From positions 218,422 to 282,421 of the forward strand of contig MNCI01017913.1 of the NCBI GenBank assembly GCA_015680685.1: 64,000 bases of DNA. Reading direction: 5' to 3'. Source of the stretch: Gnetum montanum. Lineage: Eukaryota > Streptophyta > Gnetopsida > Gnetales > Gnetaceae. Every line of letters starts with the position of its first letter. The first letter of the stretch is position 1. The translations under genes were made by a program, and so were the position numbers. The notes under the pieces were generated by a model, which was not told the DNA's origin, searched no databases, and worked only from the letters and a program-made list of their open reading frames with translations. Shown one piece after another: positions 44,967 to 56,644 of this stretch.

Positions 44967-45300
44967 TGATGAGTCACATCATTGGGTTGTGTTGATGGGA
45001 TGTCGTCTATGTGGCCCCATCGTCGATGTGATCCCATCGATGTAAGGTTTAACCTGTTGATGTGTACCCATCGATGGGACATCCTATTTCCACCTAGAAA
45101 TGTGCATCTACCTGCCATATTTATGGCAATCTTTCCATAGTTGTAGTGAAGCACTTGTAGTTTTTCCATTTCAAAGTTAGAATATTTTCTGAGTGCCTAC
45201 AGTAGAAATCAAAGAGTGTACAAATCTTTATTTGAGCACTGATGTACTTGAGTATGTCAGTGTGAACAACAATAAAGACGAGCTTTCTTAATCAAACCTT
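44967..45300 (+). repeat. 5' LTR of GE-B (right part deleted)
   Basis: It starts TGATGAGTCACATC and carries several CATCGATG-type words in U3. ATATTTATGGCAATC and the conserved CTTTATTTGAGCACTGATGTACTTGAG follow. The family LTR end and primer site are missing; between 45300 and 45490 only AT-rich sequence with a short direct repeat (GTGACCACTTTGACTAAT) remains. Confidence 0.7.
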
Positions 45301-45492
45301 GTAGCACTTTGACTACATTAATTAACATTAATAAGTGACCACTTTGACTAATTATTGTGACCACTTTGACTAATAATATGATTAATTAGCACTTTACCAA
45401 GCATTAAGCACTTTTGGGATTACCAAGCATTAAACGTATGATCAAATTAGTAAGTGCCCCAATAATACTAAGTGGTATATAAGCATTCCAAT

Positions 45493-47352
45493 GAGTATGT
45501 TCTTAACTTCACCTTCATCCTACACCAAGATGAACAAATGTGGTGGAGGAGCATAGAGGACAACATTGTGTTGCTGCTCGATCGATTGGTTCCTACGATG
45601 CTCCAACAAACTCTTATGAGGTTGGGCATCTAAGGGCTTCATGCTGAGTACATTGTGTAAGATCATGAATCCAAGGATTATCATCCCACTGAGGCATAAT
45701 GCAAAAGAAATTAGAAATAAGAAAGGCACTATGAAGATTTGAAAGAGAAATAGTTTAATAATCCCTTGCTCCTTCTAGGCCAAAAAGAAAGTGAGGATCC
45801 CTTATTTGAGGGTTCTCAATACACTAACTCTCCTCCCCTTGGTTTCAATGAAGGGGGCTTGAACTAGAACTTATAGTCCACTGTAAAAAATCTTGGTTCA
45901 AGAAAGAATGGGTCTCATGATCATGGGTGATCCAAAGATGGGAGTCATGCTAGGGACAAGGATAGACATCACGATTATGATCATGGTCATGACCACAAAA
46001 GAGGGGGTGGTAGGCACTATGGTGGTGCTTGTCCTCCTTCATCTTTACCTTCATCATCCTCTTCCTCCTCCTCTAACTTCAATCAAAGCTACAAAGGACA
46101 CGACCATGATGGAGGTGATTAATGGGACCAAGATGATCATAAGGTCCATCATACCAGTTGAGATCAAGGGAATCAACAATCAACGGAGGCCCACCACCAT
46201 GAGAGAAAGAGTAGTAGAGGACATCATGGGCATCATGGCCATCATAGAGGCTATGACCATGATGAGCCTTTTCTTGCAACTCAAAACACGCTAAATATCA
46301 TAGAGGCAATGAGAATGCCAACAAGTCATTTGAAAGGTAGAAGAATCAAGTGGTTGGTTATGAAAAATCTTCCCAAGTTCAAAGGGGGACACATTTCAGA
46401 TATACAAAATCATCTTTAAGCCTTTCATGATGCATATGCCTTACAAAACATGGAGAACAAATGGCAAAAACTCAAGCTATTTCCAAGGACACTCATAAAA
46501 GAAGTTAAAAGTTGGTAGTGGTCCTCAGAGTTGGAATCAATCCATAGATGGAGTATGATGCTTGAACTCTTCAATAACAAGTATCAAATGTACTCCTAAG
46601 TGTTTAGCCTTAGAAAGTAAATCCAGGGTTGCAAACAAGAAATATATAAACCCTTAGATGTAGCCATGGGCAAGTACTATTCTCATTTGCACTGAAGTTC
46701 TAGCCATGGTTATTGTCAAAGGGAGCAACCTCACCATATCATAGATGGGCTTTGATAAAAAACAAGGAGAACTCTTAAGGTCTATGCCCAAGGGAGATTG
46801 TCAAAATTAAGAGCCCATCAAATTTAAAGGTTGATTAGGTAGGTTTCCAAAGAAGAAGAAGAGTTGAGAAAATGCAAAAGTGTAGAGGAGTACAACCAGG
46901 ATCCTTCCATATGACAAAAGAAAGTTTGGTTCTATGACAATGAGAAGGAGGCACCACTTCATGAGGTGGTGCAACGAAAGACCTTTTTGATTCAAAAGTC
47001 TATTTCTGAAATTTCAGCTAAGGTAGACAAAATTTGGAACTCTTTGGATGAAAATTTCTAAATCACTCTAAAAATAGTAAAGAAGTCCAAAGACCAAAGT
47101 AGTGATCATGATCATAGGAGAAGGAAGGAAGCTGAACATGCCCACTAAAGGGGTAAGGGCAAGGTTGCCATAGTAGAGGGCGTTGTGGAGACCAAAATAA
47201 ATGATGATGGTGGATGTGACATTTGCTAGTATGAACATCTTAAGGGATGTTGCCTCATTGTGTCACACTTGCAGGAGTCTAGGGTATATGCTCTAAATCC
47301 TAAATTGATGAGAAGGTAAGCATCTAGAAGATTGCCTTATCCTTGAGGCAAC
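45493..47352 (+). pseudogene. gag of GE-B, left part
   Basis: Degenerate. The N-terminal block around EYVLNFTFILHQDEQMWW is shared with GE-A and GE-C. A His-rich segment near 45960-46240 and FPKFKGGHISDIQNHL in the capsid region follow. A knuckle remnant near 47216 (GCDIC.YEHLKGCC) retains three Cys and one His. It is cut at 47352 by the GE-C LTR and resumes at 60633. Confidence 0.75.
47348..47352. repeat. Target site duplication GCAAC (left) of GE-C
   Basis: GCAAC here and at 60628-60632 directly border the LTR ends of GE-C. Confidence 0.92.
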
Positions 47353-48237
47353 TAATGAAGTGCTCATTAGTTGATACGTCAACTAGGCCATGTCAACGAT
47401 GTCCCATATATGTGGCCACATTGACGTGGCCCCATTGACGCATCTGTCCATGCGTTTACGTTGCCTCATTTACGCAGAGTCTATCTCTAGCTATAAATAA
47501 GTGTGCACCCACTGCACTTAGGTATCTTTTGAGTAGTTGTAGCCAAACTCTTGCAGTTTGTTCCCATAAGAGTTAGAATATTTTCCAAGTGCCCACAACA
47601 GGTGTGAGAAAGGTGTACAACTCTTTATTTGAGCACTAATGTACCTAAGCCCATTAGTGTAACCAGTAATAAAGACGAGCCTTTTAAGCATTCCTTGCAA
47701 CATTTGGATTTAATGATTTAAACATTTAAATAGTTTAATATTCCACACTTGAATAATTTCTTAAGTCTTCAATGTTATCACTTTACCATTATTTCTCTTT
47801 TATATATTCTATAAAAACTATAAATACAACTGTCTCGAATGTAAACCCAGTGATGCTTAACGTCTGGTAACCCAGCAATGGTCAGGGGATGTTTAGGATA
47901 TGCATGGAAGATGAGATTAGTTGCTTATGCTAGGGAGAGTTAAGAGATAGAATAGAATAATTATAGATCATGCAACATTCCATTTCTTACATTTCAAGAA
48001 TTAGGTCTTAGAAGATAAAAGAGAAAACCAATAAAAATCATTTACCTCAATCTCACTTAACCATCCAATTAGAACATCACAAGTGAGTTTGGGAAGACAA
48101 TGACTGTTCTAACATAAGGTTTTTTTTTGCTAGAGTTTGGTGTATATAAGTGCTTACAGTCTACGGAATTCGACCGAGTTACATGTGAACGTCCATGATT
48201 CATATGGTTGGGCGTAGGGGTACCTCATCGCTCATCA
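47353..48237 (+). repeat. 5' LTR of GE-C
   Basis: 885 bp, TAATGA...TCATCA (the first G has become A). The likely core promoter is GCTATAAATAAGTGTGCACC at 47491-47510. Confidence 0.92.
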
Positions 48238-48238
48238 T

Positions 48239-48255
48239 TGGCGCCATTACCAAGG
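48239..48255 (+). other. Primer binding site of GE-C (tRNA-Asp)
   Basis: TGGCGCCATTACCAAGG. The first seven bases match plant tRNA-Asp exactly; the remainder differs by transitions. Confidence 0.85.
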
Positions 48256-48402
48256 ACTGTTAGTCTCACATGCGCTATCTAATCTTAGCAAGATTATCAT
48301 TCACTTCATTGGAATGGACCCAAGATAGTAAAATCTACACACGCTAGGTGGTTTAAGTAAAGAATAAGGCACACCAATTTAGTGGATTATCTAACATCTA
48401 GA

Positions 48403-50880
48403 ATGTCTTCTTCTCACAGGTGAGATGGATCCAACCCACCAGTGCCACAGGAATGTCGGGTGGTATACATGCATCTAGATGAATATGTCCCTAACTTCAC
48501 CTTTATCCTACATCAAGATGAGCATCTGCGCTAGTGGGACATGAAGGGTAACATCATATTACCCCCTAATCGATCGGTTCTTGGAATGCTACTTCAAAAT
48601 CTTACTAGACTAGGCATTTAGGACTACTATGTGGAATACGTAATGGAGGATCATGATTACCGAGATTATTTTTCAACTGAGGCACAATGTGTGTGAGACC
48701 AACAATAGGTGGAACACCACGAACACATGAAGGGGAAATAGTTCAATAATCCTTTATTCTTATAGAAACTACATGATGATGAGGAACTTGTCTTTCATGA
48801 TTCCCATTCAGCTAAACCTCCTCCAATGCATCATATCATTCATTCCATCATCCAAAGTAAGAAATCAAGTGACTGGAAGCCCCAAGATGATGGGGGTTAT
48901 GTAGGAAAGATCATGATAAAGGCAAGGATGGACATGAAGATCGGGGCCATCATCAAAGTAGAGGAGGAGATCAACATCGGGGCAGTGGCAATTCCCCTCC
49001 CTCTTCTCCATCCTCTCACTCTACTCTATCTTCACCCAGTTCTAATTTCAATCATAACTGTGGTAGAAAGGATTAGGGTGATGGTGATCACAAGGGCTGA
49101 AGGGAAGGATGTGAGAAAAGGCATGACCAATCATGCGAGTCTCATCATCAAGAAAAGAGAGGCAGCTGGAATAATCACAGACATCATGGTCATCAGTAGG
49201 ACTATGACTTAGATGAACCATTGTTGGCTACTCGAAGTATGCTTAATATAGCCGAGGCAGTTCAAATACCCACTAGGCACTTAAAAGATAGTCAGATCAA
49301 GCACATTGACATGAAAAACATTCCTAGATTTGAAGGGGGATATAATTGTGATCCGTAGACTCACCTGCAAGCATTTCATGATGCTTACACCCTACAAAAC
49401 ATAGATAATGATTGGAAGAAACTTAAGCTCTTCCCCTGCATACTCATCAAAGAAGCGAAAAGTTGGTACCAGTCTTTGGAATCGGAATCATTCAGAAGAT
49501 GGAGTACGATGCTAGAAATTTTTAATGAGAAGTATCAAACCTACTCTAGAGTGGCTAACCTGAGACAACAAATCCAAGGGTGGAAATAGGATAGTCATCA
49601 ACCCTTGGATGCAGCCATGAGTAGATACTACTCATTGTTACATCGCTACCCTAGTCATGGCTACTCTCAACTGGCACAACTCCACCATACCATAGATGGG
49701 CTCCACTTTGAAACAAGAAAGACCCTTGGCGTTTACGCTCAAGGGAAACTATCGGAGCTAAGGGTCCATCAACTACAACACTTAATCGAGCAGGTGGCTA
49801 AAGAAGAGGGAAGAGGGTGAACTAAGAAAAAAGGAAAGTGCAGAAGAGTATAATCGGGACCCTTCCATCTAGAAGAGGGAAGTTCGATTTTGTGAAGATG
49901 AGGAAGAATCATTACTGGATGCAATAGTGAACCATAAGACCTTTCCCCTATAAAAATTTTCTTTAGAAATATCAACTAAGGTTGACAAGATGTGGGACTC
50001 TTTGGATGAAAAATTTCAAAGTATGCTGAAAATCGTAGAGGAGTCCAAAGAGAAAAGTAATGATCATAATCAGCATAGGAGAAAGTAAGCTGAACGTGCC
50101 TACCATAAAGGTAAGGATAAAGTTGTTGTAGAAAAATAGGTTGCCGACTCTAATACAAAAGATGATGAGGGATGTGACAAATGCCAATACGAACATCCTA
50201 AGGGGTGTTGTCCAATGGTGTTGCATCTACAAGAGTTTGGGGTGTATGCATTGAATCCTCGCTTGGAAAAGAGGCAAACACCCTAAAGATTGCCTTACCC
50301 ACAAGGCAATCCCAGGCAGTTTCACCAGCAAAAAGGTTATTATCCAAGTGGAGTACCACCACAACCTTACGAATATTTCCAACAGTGGTAGAATCCACAA
50401 TCATGGGGATGCCACGTCCAAGGCAGCAGTACACTTACCGGTAGCCAGATCCTTATGGGTACTAATCAGCAACCAGTCTCCCTGCGGAACTCTTCTAGTC
50501 ATGTAACTTTTTAAAATCATTACTACCCCCTAGAGTAGTTCTGAACACAGTCTCCATCACCTAGGGGGGAGAACCCACATCTCTACTATCCTCTATCACC
50601 TTCTATTGCTGTCTCTACTCATCAACACCCCACTCAGCTACCTCTTGCTCCACTTATGTAGGGGGAAATACCATCATTGCCACAACAACGTAACGCTACG
50701 AGGGCTATCAAATTACAACCAATTTCTCAACCGAGTGGACCAGAAGTGAAACCATGGAAATGTCCCTTTTTATAGCCTAACAACCCAAATATACCCTCAC
50801 ACACACCTGTGGCTAGTGCCTCTGAACCTTCAATCGCCTCCACCATTTAACCTTTCGAGCAGCCTTCAAACCAAACACCT
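48403..50880 (+). pseudogene. gag of GE-C (degenerate)
   Basis: Start at MSSSHR. In order: an N-terminal block (DEYVPNFTFILHQDE), a charged linker rich in His, Asp and Gly (48890-49200: HEDRGHHQSRGGDQHRG), DEPLLATRSMLNIAEA, the capsid region IPRFEGGYNCDP, HLQAFHDAYTLQNID, SWYQSLESESF, and a segment open for 71 codons at 49605-49820. The zinc knuckle GCDKCQYEHPKGCCP is at 50170-50215. A Pro/Gln/Tyr-rich tail ends near 50880. The knuckle spacing is C-X2-C-X3-H-X3/4-C, shorter than the usual CX2CX4HX4C. It has stops at several places and is therefore inactive. Confidence 0.85.
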
Positions 50881-53800
50881 CCTAACATAAAAATCTTCAT
50901 GCTCACACATGCTGTGATGGATTGGATGAAATCAGGCCATCTTCTTTGGAAATTGACTGATTTGGGAAGTCCCCTAATCTATCTTCAAGTGGTAGGAAAT
51001 GAGCCATGTAAAGCTCTTTTGGATTCGAGATTAGGCATCAACTTGATTTCACATGACATGTATAAGACTTGGAACCTACCCCTGTTGAACAAAAGCAAAA
51101 TTCCACTTGAGCTGGTAGACTAATCCATTACTATTCCCTTAAGATTGATAGAGGACATTGTGACCACCATTTGTGGGTGGTCCTATCTTGATAACTTCTT
51201 GGTTATTCGTGTTGAGAATTGCGAGGGGAATTTTCCAATCATAATGGGAAGAGCCTAGCTTAGCATGGTGGATGCATGATTAGGACTCCAAGATCTTTCC
51301 CTTGAAATTTCAAAAGAAAATCCTTTTGGAGAGATTGAGAAGCAGTGTGTTCCATACATCATGTACAATGACTCCAAGTGCAACTATGTGTAGCAACTGT
51401 GGTCCACTAAGCAGACATCTATTCAAACATGTAGTAGGTGTGCCGAAGAATCACAAGTTCAATGATGCTTGTACACAGTAGCCACAAATTAAGAAGGCAC
51501 CCAGTGGTTGACCGCTGACTCTAACAACAACACTTTATGCATGGAACCATCTGAGGGGCTTGTATGCACCTTTGTAGAGAGCATGGATGAATTGAGAAAG
51601 GTTCATTAACAAGTCTCCACTATTGATGACAGTGATGATTAGGGAAAGCTACAAATCCCTAAAATTTTTAAACAAGAGCCTCTGGAACTCAAATCCTTAC
51701 CAGCCAATTTGGAATATGCATTTTTGCATAATGGCAAGCCGGTAATTATCAATGCCACTCTTACTCCTGAACAAAAGAAGTAGTTGCTAAAGATGCTGAA
51801 CAAATGGGAGCCACTTTTGCATGGTCGTGCCTTGAATTAACAAGAGTTGATCCTAGGGTATGCCAACATTGGATATATATTAACTCCATGAATCCATGAT
51901 GACAACCACAAAGGCGGTTGAACCCTAAACTAAAGCAAGTAGTCAAGGATGAAATCGATCAGTTGTTGAAAGTGGGGTTTATCTATTCCATTGTAGATAG
52001 CGAATGGGTTAGACCACTCATTATTGTACCAAAGAAGGGTGGAAAATGGAGGGTCTGCATAGATTTCTGACTACTCAACATGGCTACCTTCAAGGATCAC
52101 TTCCAACTCCCATTTGTGGACCAAGTGTTGGATACCATCACGGGGCATTGTTACTATAGCTTTTTAGATGGTTATAGTGGCTATAACCAAATACAAATTG
52201 CACCTAAAGACCAAGCCAAGATAACATTTACAAGTTCCTAGGGGACTTTCGCATATAAGAAGATGCTCTTTGGCCTGTGCAATGCACCTACAACTTTCCA
52301 ACACCTTGTCCTCATCATCTTTTAGAAAAAAATTGGCAATGGGTTAGAAGTCTTCATGGATGACTTCTCTACCTATGGAGAAACATTTGAACAAGCCTTG
52401 GACCACCTTGAGCAGGTTTTGAAAAGATGTGTGGAAACTAATCTATAACTCAATTGGCAAAAAAGCCACTTAATGGTCCAAGAGGACATTGTTCTAGGGC
52501 ACCACATTTTACAAGTAGGGATTAGTCTAGACCTTAAAAAAATCAATATCATCTAAGGAATCACCAATAAACCAAGCATTGTAAAATATCTTTGGTCATT
52601 CCTTGGCCACACTGGTTACTACCAATGCTTCAATAAGAATTTCTTAAAGATTGCCAAGCCATTGGTGAAACTTACAAAGAAAGATGCTCCATTTGTCTAG
52701 ACTAGGAAATGTGAATCTACATTCCAAATAATTAAATAAAAACTCATAGAAAATCTAATTCTACGGGCACCCAACTAGTCCAAACCCTTCCACATCATGA
52801 TAGATGTATCTAGCTATGCATTGGAAGTCATGCTTACACAATGGAATGACCAAAGACATCCATATTATATCCACTATGTAAGTCACATCATTGTGGGTGC
52901 TGAGCTCAACTACATCACCACCGAAAAGGAATTAATGGTGGTGGTGTTTGCCTTGGAAAAATTTCAACACTATGTGCTCGGGTACAAGGTGTTTGTGTAT
53001 ACTGACCATAGTGCCATCCGGTTCCTAATGAACAAACCAACGGTGAGCCCCCATATCATACGGTGGCTTGTGATCCTTCAGAATTTGACCTTACTATGGT
53101 AGACAAGAAGGGAACTAAGAATGTGGTTTTTGACCACTTATCTCGGTTATGATGGGATAACACCAAAGAGGAGGAGCTACTCTTTAACCAATTTCTAGAT
53201 GAACTCCTCTTCGCTGGAGCAATCGATAAGCAGATGCCCAAGGAATTGCCTTGGTTCGGACACATCCTCACCTATCTCATAGCCCAAGAACTACTGAAGG
53301 AGTGGGATCATTGGCAGAAACAATTGTTTCTCCATAAGGCCAAGTACTTCATGGAAATCAATGGACATATTTATAAGCTGTGTGCAGACAGCTTCGTTTG
53401 ATGGTGCATCCTTAATGAAGATACACTATGCATCCTTCAAGATGCTCATGAGGGCCCTTGTGGGGGCCATTATGCTAGATGATGCGCGACCATTAAGATC
53501 ATACTTGTAGGATATTACTGGCCTATACTCTTCAGAAATGCACAATGGTTCGCCCACTCTTGTGAATGATGTAAGAGAGATGATGGGATGATCGCATGAA
53601 TGGAGGGACCCCAACAGTGGATCTGGCCATTGGAACCCTTTGATATTTGGGGCATCAACTTCATGGGTCCAATCACATGCATGTCCAACAGGAAGGCATA
53701 CATCATCATCACTGTAGACTATTACATTAAGTGGGCAAAGGTGGTAGCTGTCACCAACTATTCCTCAATCACAGCTGCACAGTTTGTCCAACAAAAAATC

Positions 53801-54490
53801 GTAAATGATTTTGGAGTGCCACGTGCACTCATCTCAGACAATAGAACTCATTTTACAAGCACCACTTTTCGTAAGCTCATGTAACACTTGGGGGTCGACC
53901 ATAAATTTACAACACCTTATCACCCCCAAGCCGGCAAGCCGAAGTCACCAATAGAGAGATTATCAAAATCATCACTAGAACCATTAGCAAATATAGGAGG
54001 GACTAGAGCACAAAACTTAATGATGCCCTCTAAGCCTATCACTCCACATGGAAACTTCCTATTAGTTAATCTCCTTACGAGTTAGTGTACGGGAAACTAC
54101 CGAAACTTCCAATCCAAGTAGAACTCTGAACACTATCTATGGCCAATGACTTGGGTCTTGACTTGCCACTAGCATAATGAGAATGACTCATCAACTTGAG
54201 TGTGCTAGATGAGAATTGACTAGTAGCCCTGTCATCAAATAAGATACACAAGGCCTATAATAAAAAATGTCATGATCTTAGGATTCAAAAGGTAACATTT
54301 CAATGTGGAGATAAGGTACTCTACTAGAACCCCACACATGTACCACAATGTACTAAGTTTCAAACACTATGGGAGGGGCCTTATATTGTCTCTAAAACCT
54401 TTCCATCTAGGGCCTTGCTTATACACAAACTTGAGGACCCCACGAAAACATAGTTAGTCAATAGGCAACAATTAAAACCTTTCCGTGAAC
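50881..54490 (+). pseudogene. pol of GE-C: PR-RT-RH-INT (degenerate)
   Basis: Protease at 50960-51380 has ALLDSRLGINLIS, where the catalytic D-S-G reads D-S-R. RT at 51890-52660 keeps VPKKGGKWRVCIDF, LDGYSGYNQI, FGLCNAPTTFQ and VFMDDFSTYG. RNase H at 52690-53150 keeps VFVYTDHSAIRFLMNKP, with a frameshift just after. Integrase at 53170-54490 shows HEGPCGGHYA, FDIWGINFMGPI and ALISDNRTHF. The third acidic residue falls after a frameshift near 53930. The tail shows RPF-like VNRQQLKPFRE. The order is that of Ty3/Gypsy; the sequence fits the Ogre/Tat/Athila side. Confidence 0.88.
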
Positions 54491-55868
54491 TCCACCAAAC
54501 CAGTGCTACTTCCATATCATCACAAGGACAACCCTGTTCCATTTTTTGGGTCTTCTCCTTCTAGCCTAGTCGTGGAGGAGACCATCACCCATGCTAACCT
54601 ATTCTACTAAGCTCCTCACTATTTTTGAAATTTTTTTTTTACACTTTTTTGTTTTACAACATCGTTTTTATGTTCGCCCATTCTTTCTTAGTTTTCTTTA
54701 TTTATTTACTTACTTCTCTATTTGTTTTTTTGTTTATTTTCATATGTGTGTGTGTGTGTGCTTAATTTTCAGTTATTTTACTAATAAGCCATCTTATTGT
54801 CATTAGATGTACTAGTGCGGTTGTTTCTCATTGCGATGGGTTGTGTGATATGGTCCACCTATTATATATAGCTCTCACCCTCACATTTTTGTTCTTGAAA
54901 GTTATGCATACTTTCATCTCATAAAATAGGTAGTGAGTCCATGACATCCATCCATTCATCCACTCCATGGTTTTCCTTCTTTTGGAAACATGCAAATCCT
55001 CTTCAATTAAAAACATTCTAATTAATTTGTGACTTGTGTAGTTCCCAGACTTGGGGATGACCCAATGGTTTGAATAGGGTGTGACTTCCAGGGGAATGCA
55101 ACATTCTTTGTACTTTTCTATTTCCTAGTTTGCAAAAGTGTCTTCATAGATTTCTTACCACTCCAAATCCTCTCATACTCGAAAGTTCCTTAACAATTTG
55201 GCCTTGTGTGGTGTGGTCCTTATCAAAAAATAAAATAAAATAAAATCGAGGATTCAAAGCACACCCCTTGGCCAAATGCATGCAAACCTTCATGATTCTT
55301 TGCATGGTGTGGTATCCAAAAAGCAAAAATAAAATAATAAAAATAATAAAAATATATGAAAATTCAAAGCACACCCATTAGATCGCCTCTAATGGGCTAC
55401 AAGAACTAGTTATGGGACTTGCTTCATCCCCTCTAACTTAGCCCCTTTTTCATTTCCTTTTTCTCACTCATGTTGGAGTGGTGGTTATTTGTGGATGCAC
55501 TCTTGTGCTCTAGGGGATTGACGAATCTTCAAATATTGCTGAGATGTCACTGTATGTGGTTGGTTTTGGGTCTGAACTAGGGATGGCTCTTACCATATCA
55601 CTTAACCACAAACTTCACATGGGGTTTCATGTGACCAACAATCGGAATTCCATTTTCCACTCCTCTTTCTTCACCCATTTCTTTCCATGAATCCCCTCAC
55701 TACTGATTTTATGTTTTGTTTGTTTGTCGTGATTTGTGTGAACTCCTAATGATTTAGTAGGTTCTCATGGATGTGAGTATTAACTCGCGGTCACCATTCA
55801 TTGACTACAAGGCTCATAGACTTCAGTGTTGACAATATGCAAGGGCTACTATGGCTATTACCTACTAT

Positions 55869-55887
55869 GGGGAGGACCCACTTGCAT
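55869..55887 (+). promoter_or_regulatory. Conserved 19-base spacer motif, GE-C copy
   Basis: GGGGAGGACCCACTTGCAT, identical in GE-A (8208) and GE-N (18181, minus strand), here preceded by CCTACTAT. It lies 0.76 kb before the additional ORF. Confidence 0.55.
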
Positions 55888-56144
55888 ATCCTTTGGTTCC
55901 ATTTGTTAGTCTCCTATCCTCTTTATATGATTGGTTGATTGTTTCTACACTACCCATCGCACATATTCTTTCCTGCAGAATTCTATCTCATAACATTCTC
56001 CAACCTTTTACTCTTCTTTCCAATCCTAGCTACCTTCCTCTTTCTATCAGTTAATTCCTTGGTTTCTCAGCTCTTAAATTGTCCCAATTTTATGTTCCAA
56101 TTCAACGATTTAAGCTTTTCTTCGCTAGTTAGTGCTGGTCAACA

Positions 56145-56235
56145 TTGTTCACACCCTGCGTCGACTAGGCCCCATATACGCAGCCCCATTGATGTAGTGC
56201 AAAAAAAAATCTATATATACCCCCATTGCACTTTG
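56145..56235 (+). promoter_or_regulatory. U3-like internal promoter candidate in GE-C
   Basis: GTCGACTAGGCCCCATATACG, GCCCCATTGATGTAG and TCTATATATACCCCCATTGCA resemble, in order, the element's own U3 (TCAACTAGGCC, GGCCCCATTGACGCATC, GCTATAAATAAGTGTGCACC). It lies about 410 bases before the ATG of the additional ORF. Confidence 0.4.
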
Positions 56236-56366
56236 AATTTTTTCCATTTGTGAACACAAGCTAAGGGATTTTTTCTATTTTTCTACATTTCCTCTTCTTT
56301 CCATGCTCCTACTTTTTCTAGTGCATGTCCTACTCTTTCGCACTTGGAGGTATGCTCTTCATTGTT

Positions 56367-56401
56367 GGGGGGGGGGGGGGGGGGNNNNNNNNNNNNNNNN
56401 N
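56367..56401. other. Poly-G run (18 G) and 17-N gap
   Basis: A homopolymer of G runs straight into undetermined bases. This is a usual assembly or sequencing artefact at a gap and should not be read as biology. Confidence 0.9.
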
Positions 56402-56644
56402 ATAATTATCAAAGAATTAACACCTCTTAGGGGACAGATAAGAAAAAGAAAAAAAAGATAAACACAATGTTATCAATTTCAACTCATAAATTATTGTTTT
56501 CTTTCTAAAAACCCTCAACAACACTTTGGGAAATCTAACGAGATGTTCATGCCATTATCATAACTTGGTCAAAATGAGAAGGTGTATGATTTCCATTTCA
56601 AACAACCTATGCAAATTTTAACTCATGGTTATGCTTGATTGCAG

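Larger units (their letters stand above)
54491..56644 (+). other. Spacer between pol and additional ORF of GE-C
   Basis: About 2.1 kb, non-coding, collinear with 7011-9002 of GE-A. It contains a (TG)n run at 54744-54760, A-rich tracts with a local duplication of the TTCAAAGCACACCC block (55245 and 55364), and the 19-base motif at 55869-55887. A U3-like promoter region lies at 56145-56235, then an assembly gap, and the region ends TTGATTGCAG before the ORF. Confidence 0.6.

Noticed and set aside
45893-46294. 133-codon Met/Ile-rich open frame as a gene
   Set aside because: It is an off-frame reading of the His-rich gag segment of GE-B; ATG/ATC words come from CAT/GAT (His/Asp) codons.
48826-49212. 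128-codon open frame as a gene
   Set aside because: Off-frame reading of the His/Asp/Gly-rich gag linker of GE-C.
56367-56384. G run as a possible G-quadruplex
   Set aside because: 18 pure G directly adjoining N bases is the usual look of a gap-filling or sequencing artefact. GE-A has no such run at the matching place.
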